From NCBI GenBank assembly GCA_003116975.1, contig BGKB01000077.1:186001-250000 (forward strand): 64,000 bases of DNA. The letters run 5' to 3'. Shown here piece by piece: positions 9,063 to 18,540 of the stretch. This DNA is from Aurantiochytrium sp. KH105 (Eukaryota > Sar > Bigyra > Thraustochytrida > Thraustochytriidae). Below the pieces are notes generated by a model. The model did not search any database. It saw nothing but the letters and a program-made list of their open reading frames with translations, and had not been told where the DNA came from. Position 1 is the stretch's first letter, and every line of letters begins with the position of its first letter. The position numbers and the translations under genes were made by a program.

Positions 9063-10394
9063 TCAGCACGCGGTCGTCTCGTTCGCCGGGGATGGGACCC
9101 AGGGGGGCGTAAGACGCATCGCGTGAACATCAGTCCAACTGAGAGAAAGGAAAAAGTCATGTTCTCGAATGCCACGAAGACCGCCGCGACGCCGGGAACC
9201 CAAACGCCATGCTCGCTTCGGGATGAGGAGGTTGCAAACGAAACTCCATGCAGCGGAGTCCTCACAAGGTGCTGCATTTTCTGGCATTGGAAGTGCATGC
9301 ATAGGCCGCATTTCGAACTCCGCGCTGTCGTTCAGCTCACGACATGGTTCCTGCCCAAAGAGCATCTCGTGCACAGCAACGCCAACGCGCCACCAGTCAT
9401 CGAGAATGGCGTTGCTTTCCTTGACTGTCCGCGTTGCGCAAGCGATTCCGCCGCGACGGGTTGTATCGAGGAATGCAGGCTGTGATTCTTCTGTAGTGGC
9501 TTCAAAGTTGATGAGCATGAGATGCCCGTTTCCAGTAATTTGGAGATCGTCCAGGGACAAAGCATTGTGTGCCATGCTTCGTGCATGAAGACACGAGAGG
9601 GCATCGACAATTTCTGTGGCGTAAAATCGGGTGGCGTCCACGGTGAGGCTGCCTTCCCGGCTGACAAGTTGCCGTAGCGTGCCGCCATGCACAAGCTCGG
9701 AAAGCGCGCAAACTTTTTGGTCCATCACAAAGAGGCTGTCGCGCGACAACAAAAAGGGATGGGGCCCGCAAGTTTTGAGAATACGAATCTCCTTGAGTGC
9801 AACCTCCACTTTGGCCTTGCTCTCTTCGGAAATGGTCACCACCACGAGCTTTCTTCGCCCACAGCTCATCGCGGGGTCCACGTCGTTGTCATCGCCACCC
9901 TTGCCTCTCGCCCATACGCTCATGCGAAGTGACGTAGAACCAAGACGAGATGCTCGTCTTCCCCAGCGCCCTCCTTTGATCTGCGAGTTTCGTACTGCGC
10001 AGCAAATGCTGTAAGGTCCTGGTGACCTCTGCGCGCAAACGTCAAATCCACGACGGGAAAGTTCACGTGCTACCTTTCTGTCGACTCCTTTGGTCCACAT
10101 TTCCGCGGGAATATCTGAGGCAGAGCGGGCATGTAGCCAATGCCGCTGCTGCTGCTGCTGCTGCTGCTGCAGGCGACGCTCTTGCTCTTTGGAAGTCGCG
10201 TTGTTGCAAGCGTCAGAGCTTCTTCTCCGGAGAAGGTCACCAAAGCTTCCGTGTTGCACTGCACTACGATTGCGGAGCCCAGGACGTGGTCTATGGCAAA
10301 GAGATCCAGCTTCTTCTGGGTCCTCCATGGTGGGCGAGCACTGTCGAAGGTGTTGCGGCATTTGCTGCGGCTCCGGCTGCGCGCCCGCGGCCAT
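9063..10394 (-). CDS. AGC-family pseudokinase
   Basis: Protein-kinase fold of the AGC (PKA-like) type that has lost every catalytic signature. The ATG at 10394 gives 443 residues. The open frame continues upstream to a TTG at 10532, so a longer product is possible. In the longer numbering, the beta-3 lysine position reads VVTIS (Thr in place of Lys) and the helix-C Glu is kept (KEIRIL). HRDLKPEN becomes HNALSLDD (322-329), so the catalytic Asp is Ala. DFG becomes NFE (342-344), and APE is lost. Yet the structural AGC features survive: LDDWWRVGVAVHEML (378-391), the RLG turn and GGLRGIREHDFF, and a C-tail SW...PPWVP (465-480). The N terminus is a variable Arg-rich stretch with a short Gln run (122-129). 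It is divergent to the myosin gene. The frame is intact, so this is a conserved-fold pseudoenzyme rather than a pseudogene. Its partner is unknown. Confidence 0.85.
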   Translation of the reverse strand: MAAGAQPEPQQMPQHLRQCSPTMEDPEEAGSLCHRPRPGLRNRSAVQHGSFGDLLRRRSSDACNNATSKEQERRLQQQQQQQQRHWLHARSASDIPAEMWTKGVDRKVARELSRRGFDVCAQRSPGPYSICCAVRNSQIKGGRWGRRASRLGSTSLRMSVWARGKGGDDNDVDPAMSCGRRKLVVVTISEESKAKVEVALKEIRILKTCGPHPFLLSRDSLFVMDQKVCALSELVHGGTLRQLVSREGSLTVDATRFYATEIVDALSCLHARSMAHNALSLDDLQITGNGHLMLINFEATTEESQPAFLDTTRRGGIACATRTVKESNAILDDWWRVGVAVHEMLFGQEPCRELNDSAEFEMRPMHALPMPENAAPCEDSAAWSFVCNLLIPKRAWRLGSRRRGGLRGIREHDFFLSLSWTDVHAMRLTPPWVPSPANETTAC

Positions 10395-11964
10395 TTCTCT
10401 GCTTGCAGCTGCGTTGCGGCGACGCTCGCGACTACAAATTGCACTCCACGTCTGCAGCGCCCGTCTTCGCCTTGCACGGAGGCGAAATGGGCCCCCGTTT
10501 CCAGACTGTTTGCTCGCTGCGGGCGTCAACAAGCACGAAGCTCTTGGGTGTACCTATGTGTGCAAAGCCTGGAGTTCATGGTCCCCAATCCCCATTACGC
10601 CGAAAGCATTGGCAGCCCTCGAGTGTGTTGTCCGCGAATCCGTGCATAAGTCCAAGTAGAGGTCGCTTTAGTGTGCCCCAGCAAATACCCCTGGGAGTTT
10701 CCTGCCGCGCCTTGCGCTCTTATAACATGCATGGAGGGCTCGCAACCTTTTGCATGTCTCTGCTTTCGGTAAACTTTCTCTTTCGCGAGTGGAGGGCAAA
10801 TATTGCGCGCCGGAGGCGGACAATCACGGACAGTGCTGCTCGGTGATTTTCTTTCGCGAGCTCTTTTATTATTATAACAATCATTTTGGCTGGCCGCTGG
10901 CCAGCTCAACGCGAGCCAGGGTCGACAGCGCGCAGCCATGGTGTTGAAGTTTTAACTTGTAAGGCACCTGCTGAGAAGTCAACAGTTAAAGGCGCAGCGG
11001 CTGCGGCTATCTCAGTCGGACACCATTTGACTGCCATGGCTCAGGCAAGCAAGTTGGGCAGGAAAAAGCTACATGGCCCAGGCTCGGGCTCGTTGTAAGT
11101 CCCATTGGCCGTCGCAACGAAATGGGGAGGAGGGTGGCGTGAAGGGGAAAAACAAGGGGAGAAAAAGGAAGGAGGGGGAGGAGGGCGAACTTCTATATAC
11201 GCAAGGAAAGCATAACGATGATCTGACGAGCTCCAGCGGAGACCTTCTTCACCTCAATCTCTCTCTCTCCCCTTCAAGTTCCCCCATGTCTTTTGTTTTC
11301 CAAACATTGTTCCTACCGGCGCAACGACTGCTCTGCTGCTGCTGCTGCGTTGTTCCAAAACGGTGTGTACCCTGAATCGCACGCACGCTTACTTGTCCGT
11401 TCTGGGGACAAGCTCAACTCGGACTCGGCTTCCTCTTTTTTTCTTCTAAACTTCTTCGATCTTCTTCTCTCTAATGCGCGCGCTTCGTCCAACTCAAGCT
11501 TGCTTTTTCTTTTCTCTATTTCTTCCTCTCCGCCACCATTTGCGGCCCGTTAGCCTGCGGCCGGACCCGGGTATTCGCGTACTGGATAGAGTCCTAGGCA
11601 TACCCTAGCCCTTATCTATTCGAAAGTATACGCAAAGCAAGATTCTCAGGGCGCTGTGGGACCATGGGAACGCCAAGGAGTGTGCGCGCGGAATTGAGAA
11701 TGGACCTCATACATACAAAGCGAGTTGCGCCCTTGAGAGGCACAACGGAGCGCGCCAGGGCCGGTGGACAGGACACGACAAACATTGATCCTTTCCGGGG
11801 GCCATCTGCGAGACTGCTGTTTGGCTGTCCGGCCGCCGGGTCCTTGCTCCGGAGTCTTGCTCCGGAGTGTCGGAGTCGAGGACTCGTTCGCGCGCTCGCT
11901 CGCCCTCGCCCTCGGCCTCGCCCGCCGAGTGTCGGCTTTAAGCGTATAAGCGAACTTCGTCATC
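10395..11964. promoter_or_regulatory. Divergent spacer, pseudokinase (-) / myosin (+)
   Basis: About 1.5 kb of promoter DNA for two diverging genes. The first part overlaps the upstream open frame of the pseudokinase, including a (CTG)n run at about 10143-10170 that encodes Gln on the minus strand if translated. A TATATA-containing word occurs near 11190-11196. A purine-rich block (about 11120-11190) is followed by a pyrimidine-rich block (about 11420-11530). No gene is recognised in 10533-11964. Confidence 0.45.
11843..11868. repeat. Perfect 13-bp tandem duplication upstream of the myosin gene
   Basis: CTTGCTCCGGAGT occurs twice head to tail (11843-11855, 11856-11868). Each copy contains the 8-bp palindrome CTCCGGAG. 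It ends 96 bp before the myosin ATG, a plausible position for a paired transcription-factor site. Confidence 0.7.
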
Positions 11965-14900
11965 ATGGCGTCTGTGGGAAATGCGAGCCTCGGCGCCAGC
12001 TTCATTCACGCTGGCCTCGGCGTGTGGATTGCCAATCCGTACCCACAAGGCGAAAACGAGACCGATACCTATCGCATGGGTCGCCTCTTGGATCCAAAGC
12101 GGTCCGCAAGACCGGTGTTTGTGCCAGGCAAGGTCGTCGAGGTCTGCAATGACGGCAAAGTGAGTGTTCGAACCGAATGGGAACCCAAGATAGACGTTGT
12201 TTGCCCAAAAGAGGAGCTCTACCTTGCCAATGTATGCCAGGACGTGGATGACATGACCAATCTTGCGCATCTCAACGATGCAACTCTTTTGGACAATGTG
12301 CAAACGCGCTATCACCGAGAACCATGCCAGCAGATCTACACAATGGCAGGGCCCATTCTCATTGCTGTTAATCCATATCGAATCGTCACGGACAAGCATG
12401 ACGTCTCCATTTACGATAAATCGTACATGGATCTGTATCGGAGTGCCCCGGTCTCACCGCCGGGATGCCCCAACAGTGCGCTTCCACCTCACATTTTTGC
12501 CGTTGCAAGTCGTGCTGTGGCAACCTTTGCGGACGCGCGCGAGAACCAAAGCATTGTCATCTCCGGCGAATCAGGTGCTGGTAAAACAGAAAGTACGAAG
12601 CAGATCATGCAGTTTGTGACGAGCTGCTCCGGACCCAATGGCTCGTCTGCGGAGAAGGAGGAGGGCATCGAATCAAAGCTCTTGCAGACCAACCCCGTGC
12701 TCGAGGCAATCGGCAACGCCAAGACTGTGCGCAACGACAACTCGTCGCGATTTGGCAAGTTTATCCAGATCTTCATGGAGCCCAAGAGCGGCCCTTCCGC
12801 TGTCCGCATCCTTGGCGGATCGATCCAAGACTTCCTTCTCGAAAAGTCGCGCGTGGTCACGCATTCCAATGGGGAGCGCAATTATCATGTGTTTTATCAG
12901 CTTTTGGCCGGCTTGAGCCCAGACGCCAAAGCTCAACTTGGGCTTGAGCTCGGGGAGAACGCCTTTCGGTATTTAAATCCAGAAAAACAGCGTCTGCATG
13001 CCGAAAGCATGGCCACGGAGGCCCTGCGGGGCCGCACAGGTAGTCGAAATCGGCGGCGGACGCAAAGTCAGGAAACAAGTGCCGCAGCTGCGGCAGAGTC
13101 TTCCGCGGAAACGCGCGAAATTGACGACCTGAGCGCGTTCCAGGAGCTCGAGGCTTCGCTAAAGGTTGTTGGTCTTGGTGATGAGCGTCGAGAGCATATT
13201 TTCCAGATTATTGCTGGCATCTTGCATCTCGGCAACATTGAGCTTGAAACGAGCGGGGCCGGCAGCGAGGAGGCGCGCGTTTGCGGAGGTCCATCGAACG
13301 AAGCCTTGCAAAAGGCGGCATCGCTCTTTGGCGTCGAGTGCGACGCCTTGGCCGATGCCATCGTTACCAAGGAGACCAGCACAGGAGCGCACGTGATTTC
13401 GTCGCAGCTGGACAAAAAGCGCGCGTACGATGGTCTGGATGCACTCGCCAAATCGACGTATGGTCTTTTGTTCCGCTGGGTCGTGTCTGAAATCAATCGC
13501 ACCTTGAGCAATAAGGTGTCTCCGGGGTCATCGGCCTCCGGAGCTGCTTCTCCGTCAGCAAGCGCCTCGTATATTGGCATTCTGGACATTTTCGGCTTTG
13601 AGGTCTTTCGGCAAAATGGCTTTGAGCAATTTTGTATCAACTTTGCCAACGAAAAGCTGCATCAGCTATTCACGACGCATGTCTTCAAATTGGAGCAGCG
13701 CGTCTACGAAGAGGAGGGCATCGACTATTCGGCCATTACATTCACGGACAATCAGCTAATCATTGATCTCGTCGAAAAGCGTCCGCGAGGCATCATGTCT
13801 CTCTTGGACGAGGCATGTCTTTTTCCGCAATCGACAGACGAATCATTTCTGAGCAAGCTGGACCAGGCGCATGCTGACGTATCTGCCGCCTCGAGCGCAT
13901 TCTACCGCAAGGCCAGCCTGCGTGAGACGGAGGCAGGCCCGGCCTTTGTCGTGATGCACTCGGCCGCCACAGTGGTCTACACGGTTTCAGAGTTCCTCGA
14001 CAAGAACCGTGATCGCCTAGAGAGCAAGGTTGTTCGAGTAATGGCTGCGAGCTCGTCCTCGGTTGTCTCAGCGCTCTTTCGCGAGCAGCAAGCAGCGAGC
14101 GAAGCGGACCAAGGTTCATTCACTGGATCAAATGCCTTTTTGGGCTCAAAGTTCAAGGATGACATTAACAGACTCATGCGGACTCTGAACGCAACGACAC
14201 CGCACTTTGTGCGCTGCCTTAAAGCCAATGGCGAAAAGCGCCCAGGTTACATGGACCCGCAGCTTGTCCTACACCAGCTTTTATATCTTGGCGTCTTGGA
14301 TTCGATCCGAATTCGACACTCGGGCTTTAGCTTTCGCACCTCGTTTGCCAGTTTCTATTCTCGATTCGCGCTCGTTGAGCCATCACTGCCGTCTCCAGCG
14401 TCACTGCGCGAACGCGTCAAAGGGAACGAGTCCGACCCGCTTTATCGAAGCAAATGCAAGGAGCTCGTGGCGCTGCTTTGGGCAACCATGGCCAAGGCGA
14501 GCAATGATAGCAAACATGCAAGCGAAGGCGAAAAGAGTGCAGACAGCAAGGGCAATGGTGACGATGGCAACGCATTCATTGCGCAAGGCCTGGATTCCAT
14601 GGTGCAGCTGGGTCAGACGCGTATTTTTCTGCGCAAACAGGCCATTCAGACACTCGAGGCGCTGCGCGAGGTCAAGCTACGAACCATGGATGCAGCAGCC
14701 ACACGCATTCAAAGTCTTGCGCGCATGCATCGAGTACGAGCTAAAATTGACTCGATCAGGCGCGGGCTCGAGCGGATTCGCGCGGCGTGGGCTGCGGTTC
14801 AAGATCGACGTGCCTGGGTGCATCATATGAAAGTGCAAGAGACGGTACGACGCACAGCACTAGTGTGGAAGGCTCGGACCTTGCTAGCTCACCGGCGCAA

Positions 14901-17868
14901 GGCGCTCATTAAAATTCAGGCCTTTGTGCGAGGACTTCGCCCTCGTCGCGTCTTTCTCGTCGCGAGACGGTGCGCGATCAAGGCGCAACTTGTGGTGCGA
15001 AGCTTTATACTGCGCAAGCGATTCAGGATGTGGACGCACGTCGTCACGCGAATTCAAAGCATGGTGCGCTCCTTTCTGGTCCGTAATCGCTTGTACTGGC
15101 GACGCGCTAATGCGGCTCTGACGATTCAGGCAGGATGGCGAGGCACGCAGGAGCGCCGGTCGATGCCCCGCATGATGGCGTTTCTGGCGGAACGCAGGCG
15201 TTTACGTGCCCGGCGAGCTGCTTGCAAGGCGCTACAACGTCGCTGGCGCTCCTTTCTCGTTCGCCGTCGCTTTCTCGAGATGCGAGCCGCGACCCGCATC
15301 CTGCAACGGTGGTCCATGGGTTTCGTGCTTTGCGCTCAATTTAAGGCCATTCGTGCAAGCGTCCGGACTTTGCAGCGCGTTGGCAGAGGATTCTTGGCGC
15401 GCAACTTGCGGCGGCGGCTCGTGACGGCTCGCTTACTGGAAGACGAGGTGCTCGAAGTCAATCGTCTTCGCTACCGGGAGGCAGCTGCGATTGAGGCTGC
15501 TAATACGCATCCCTGCAGCGCGCAAAAGGCGAACTTTCAGCGACGCGGTGCGAATCAGGCGGCTCCCATTTGCAAGAACAACACGCTTCATCATGCAGTG
15601 TTGGATATCGATGTGCGGGCCAACATTGCTAACGTGTATCCGACGGCCTGGACGGACCTCTGTAGACGCGTGGATGCTTCCAGCGTAGATGCGGGCGAAT
15701 TCCACTCGCTGGCACTCACGGCGGACGGCGAGGTGTACACCTGGGGATATGGAGACCGTGGGCAGCTTGGGCACGGCGTGTTTGGGGCGCGTAAAGCGCC
15801 TGGCCGACTCCCGGAGCTTATGCGCATGCGGGTGCCTTGTATTCAAGTTGCTGCGGGCTCGTTTCACTGCATGGTGCTGACGCGCAATTGCCAGGTGCTT
15901 ACCTGGGGCGCTGGGTCGCATGGGCAGCTAGGTCACGGAGATCGGGACAATGACGCCTGTCCTCGGATCGTGAAGGGCTTGGCAAACCGCAAGATTGTCC
16001 AAATTGCCAGTGGTGCCACGCACTGCGTCGCGCTTGCTCAGGCAGGCACAGTATTTACTTGGGGCGGCCCAGGGGCAGTCCTTGGCCACGGCGCCTTTGT
16101 TGGCGAGGGTTCACTGGCCGTGCCAGAGCCCGTGCGGTCCCTTGCGCGCGAACGTGTCGACCAGATCGCATCAGGCCGGGACTTTGTGCTCGCGCGCGCC
16201 CGATCCGGCAAGCTTTTTGCTTGGGGCGCGGGTGCTCATGGACAACTTGGACTTGGAGACACACGTGATCGCGTCTTTCCACGGGAGCTGGCACTTCCTG
16301 GCGAGCGCGATTGCGCCCTCGTGACTGCGGGTGGACGCCATGCCGCAGCTGTGGATGTGCTTGGACGTCTTTTCATGTGGGGCTGCAACTCACACGGGCA
16401 ACTGGGCTTGGGCGACGCGACGGATCGTCATCGACCAACGTGCGTGAATTCGCTGCCTGGCCCGGTCGAAAAGGTGGCTCTGGGTTGGCGGCAGACTGTT
16501 GTGACGTGCCGCCCAATTGAGAGCGGGCACGGCACCGACGCGGCGCCTGGCAAGGAAAGCCTTTTCGCGTGGGGGGCGACGTCTTTGCCTCTCGGCATGG
16601 CGGATCGCGCACGTGGTACTCTGCTGGATAGCTGCGTGGATGAGACAAGTATCTTTCGTTGCGCGACGCAGGTAATGGTGAACCTCGACACATGTGGTCG
16701 TCGCGTGAAGAATCTCACATGCTCCAAAGCACCTTCTCTTTCATTTGTTGGTCTCGTGTACGAACAAAAGCCCGCAACGCTCGCTGTGCATACAAGTCCG
16801 CTGCTGACCAACACCGACATCGCGCCGCTCTTTTCGCGCCGGAGCGACAAGATTCATCGTTCTTGCGTCGCCAATGAGGAAAGCGACGAGGCGCCGACGA
16901 TTCTTGTCGACGAGGCAGGCACCCGCCATGATATGGCGAGCATGAGTCATGGAGCGTTGCAATCGTTGGTACGTGATCTTATTGCAAGTGGTCCAAGCGC
17001 CAAAGCATTCTTGACGGTGGATCCAGATGCCGCAGGTAAGAAGCGGGAGCGCTTGAGACATGAGCGGAAGCAAGAGACTGTTCATGGCGTGCGGTATGCC
17101 GCCGCAAACTCAGTCTCTGCGACGAGGATCAAGGCCAAGACAAGCTCAGTTGAGTTGCAAATGCAAGCGAAGCCGCAGTCAAAAGAAGTGCGACAAGCAC
17201 GGCATTCCAAGAATATGCGTGAGGGTTACACGGAAATGGTGGACGTCTTTGCCAGTGTGGGCGACGAGGAGGACAAGACGAAAATGATGGTGCTGGAAAC
17301 TCGCGCCAACAGCCATGCTGAGTCTCCCCCCAAGACACAAAGAACGCGTGCATCCTCGGTCACGGTCCGTCGGCAACGCGAGCTGGAAGCAAGTATTGAT
17401 GTGGAGGCATTGCGCGCGCAGGCGCGAGCGCGTGAGCGTGCGAAGATGCTTGCCCGACGTGTGCTTCGGGAAGGGGATTCCGACATGGCGGGCCATTTCG
17501 CGGCCAAGGCTCTTTTGCTGCGCAGAAAAGAGACGGAAGAGAAGTTGCAAGAGGAAAAGCGTGGGACCCAAAAGAGCTCTTCGCAAAGTACGATGGAGAG
17601 TGTGAAGGCTCGACTCGAAGGCGACGGGCAATCGTTCTTTCGCTCCCGGCTCCGCGAGACGAGTTTGGGAGTCTATACATACGAGGAACTTGACGAGGAG
17701 ACCAAGTCGGACGGCGAATCGGAGAACGCCTCGAGAGATCGTCTTCGCAAGAAGCAATCAAAAGAGCCGAGCTCGCAGACCAAGCGAAAGGACGAAGTTG
17801 ATCTTTTGCTCCGAAAGTTGCAAGCGCGTGCGCAACGCGATGTGAGCGCAATGTGGACAAACACATAG
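11965..17868 (+). CDS. Unconventional myosin with IQ motifs and an RCC1 beta-propeller
   Basis: Actin-based motor of 1967 residues, intron-free. An SH3-like N terminus (about 10-85) precedes the motor. The motor shows P-loop GESGAGKT (201-208), switch I NDNSSRFGKF (about 256-265), switch II DIFGFEVF (about 541-548), the relay/actin-binding region HFVRCLKAN, and an SH1-helix region LGVLDSIRIRHSGFSFR. Low-complexity loops rich in S, A and R interrupt the head. The neck (about 910-1155) holds roughly seven or eight IQ or IQ-like motifs (for example TRIQSLARMHRVRAK, IKIQAFVRGLRP, LTIQAGWRGTQERR), expected to bind calmodulin-like light chains. A tail domain (about 1242-1550) is built from RCC1 repeats, seen as repeated WGxGxxGQLGxG blocks (five clear). 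The last 400 residues are charged and helical. RCC1 propellers bind GTPases, chromatin or lipids in other proteins; the cargo here is unknown. The ATG at 11965 is well placed before the conserved N terminus. Confidence 0.93.
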   Translation: MASVGNASLGASFIHAGLGVWIANPYPQGENETDTYRMGRLLDPKRSARPVFVPGKVVEVCNDGKVSVRTEWEPKIDVVCPKEELYLANVCQDVDDMTNLAHLNDATLLDNVQTRYHREPCQQIYTMAGPILIAVNPYRIVTDKHDVSIYDKSYMDLYRSAPVSPPGCPNSALPPHIFAVASRAVATFADARENQSIVISGESGAGKTESTKQIMQFVTSCSGPNGSSAEKEEGIESKLLQTNPVLEAIGNAKTVRNDNSSRFGKFIQIFMEPKSGPSAVRILGGSIQDFLLEKSRVVTHSNGERNYHVFYQLLAGLSPDAKAQLGLELGENAFRYLNPEKQRLHAESMATEALRGRTGSRNRRRTQSQETSAAAAAESSAETREIDDLSAFQELEASLKVVGLGDERREHIFQIIAGILHLGNIELETSGAGSEEARVCGGPSNEALQKAASLFGVECDALADAIVTKETSTGAHVISSQLDKKRAYDGLDALAKSTYGLLFRWVVSEINRTLSNKVSPGSSASGAASPSASASYIGILDIFGFEVFRQNGFEQFCINFANEKLHQLFTTHVFKLEQRVYEEEGIDYSAITFTDNQLIIDLVEKRPRGIMSLLDEACLFPQSTDESFLSKLDQAHADVSAASSAFYRKASLRETEAGPAFVVMHSAATVVYTVSEFLDKNRDRLESKVVRVMAASSSSVVSALFREQQAASEADQGSFTGSNAFLGSKFKDDINRLMRTLNATTPHFVRCLKANGEKRPGYMDPQLVLHQLLYLGVLDSIRIRHSGFSFRTSFASFYSRFALVEPSLPSPASLRERVKGNESDPLYRSKCKELVALLWATMAKASNDSKHASEGEKSADSKGNGDDGNAFIAQGLDSMVQLGQTRIFLRKQAIQTLEALREVKLRTMDAAATRIQSLARMHRVRAKIDSIRRGLERIRAAWAAVQDRRAWVHHMKVQETVRRTALVWKARTLLAHRRKALIKIQAFVRGLRPRRVFLVARRCAIKAQLVVRSFILRKRFRMWTHVVTRIQSMVRSFLVRNRLYWRRANAALTIQAGWRGTQERRSMPRMMAFLAERRRLRARRAACKALQRRWRSFLVRRRFLEMRAATRILQRWSMGFVLCAQFKAIRASVRTLQRVGRGFLARNLRRRLVTARLLEDEVLEVNRLRYREAAAIEAANTHPCSAQKANFQRRGANQAAPICKNNTLHHAVLDIDVRANIANVYPTAWTDLCRRVDASSVDAGEFHSLALTADGEVYTWGYGDRGQLGHGVFGARKAPGRLPELMRMRVPCIQVAAGSFHCMVLTRNCQVLTWGAGSHGQLGHGDRDNDACPRIVKGLANRKIVQIASGATHCVALAQAGTVFTWGGPGAVLGHGAFVGEGSLAVPEPVRSLARERVDQIASGRDFVLARARSGKLFAWGAGAHGQLGLGDTRDRVFPRELALPGERDCALVTAGGRHAAAVDVLGRLFMWGCNSHGQLGLGDATDRHRPTCVNSLPGPVEKVALGWRQTVVTCRPIESGHGTDAAPGKESLFAWGATSLPLGMADRARGTLLDSCVDETSIFRCATQVMVNLDTCGRRVKNLTCSKAPSLSFVGLVYEQKPATLAVHTSPLLTNTDIAPLFSRRSDKIHRSCVANEESDEAPTILVDEAGTRHDMASMSHGALQSLVRDLIASGPSAKAFLTVDPDAAGKKRERLRHERKQETVHGVRYAAANSVSATRIKAKTSSVELQMQAKPQSKEVRQARHSKNMREGYTEMVDVFASVGDEEDKTKMMVLETRANSHAESPPKTQRTRASSVTVRRQRELEASIDVEALRAQARARERAKMLARRVLREGDSDMAGHFAAKALLLRRKETEEKLQEEKRGTQKSSSQSTMESVKARLEGDGQSFFRSRLRETSLGVYTYEELDEETKSDGESENASRDRLRKKQSKEPSSQTKRKDEVDLLLRKLQARAQRDVSAMWTNT

Positions 17869-18285
17869 AGCGTAGATGCATCATACGCTTGCGTTTGTAA
17901 GAAATGGAAGAGGTGTGGGTCGAGGCGCACGAGACAAGGTAGAAAAGTAAATGAATAGGAATTTCAGAAAAGAAAAAAGGGTAAGGGTTATACGTGAGGG
18001 CCGAGGAGGTAAGGGTCCGAGCGTGTTCGGGCGTTCGCGTCCCAACGCGGTGGGTGGGTCCGTGCATGCGTGCTGATGCTGCTGCTATCTCACGAACATT
18101 TTCGCCAAAACAAGGAGGCGGATACGTGTACGGGCGCGGCTTGTTTCGGTTGGGTTAACAAATAAAAGAAGAAGAAAAGAACAGATGCCAGGGCTACGAG
18201 AGCATCTCCAGCGCAGAGAGCTAGACGCCTACGTTTTCCTGCGACAGGGAGCGCAAAGGAAGGACAAGGTGATGTCGCGGCGGTC
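17869..18285. other. Convergent 3' spacer with poly(A) signal
   Basis: Tail-to-tail spacer between the myosin and the G-gamma gene. An AATAAA hexamer at 18161-18166, followed by a purine-rich stretch, is a plausible myosin polyadenylation signal. Nothing else is recognised. Confidence 0.5.
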
Positions 18286-18540
18286 TCATTGAATCAAACA
18301 GCACTGCTTGGTGGAGGTGTCCTCTGGAATCCATGGACTGGTCTCTTCGGTGGTACGCAGCAAGAAGTCGCTCCGCGCCTGGTCATTTACATACTTTGTG
18401 ATCTCTGCTGCGGCCTCTTCGGGCGAGATGGCGGCCTTGGTCCGCTCGAGCTGCGTCTCGAGCTGCTTGACGGCCTGCTCCTGCTCTGCCGCAGCACGCG
18501 CCTTGGCCGCAGCTGCAGCGGCTGCTCGTGCCGTGGCCAT
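18286..18540 (-). CDS. Heterotrimeric G-protein gamma subunit
   Basis: Small lipid-anchored partner of G-beta. Starting from ATG 18540 it has 84 residues. An Ala-rich N terminus leads into a helical GGL-type segment (AVKQLETQLERT, then EEAAAEITKYVNDQARSDFLL), a short SPWIPED segment in the place of the NPF/NPW turn, and a C-terminal CaaX box CLIQ (81-84) preceded by another Cys. Gln in the last position is usually read by farnesyltransferase. The open frame continues upstream to a TTG at 18627, but there is no ATG there. The length and the D-L-L...NP[FW]...CaaX order fit G-gamma. The main alternative is another small prenylated coiled-coil protein. It implies G-protein-coupled signalling in this organism. 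Confidence 0.85.
   Translation of the reverse strand: MATARAAAAAAAKARAAAEQEQAVKQLETQLERTKAAISPEEAAAEITKYVNDQARSDFLLRTTEETSPWIPEDTSTKQCCLIQ

Noticed and set aside
9063-10394. Pseudokinase gene as a decayed pseudogene
   Set aside because: No stop or frameshift over more than 440 codons, and structural AGC motifs are kept; loss is confined to catalytic positions.
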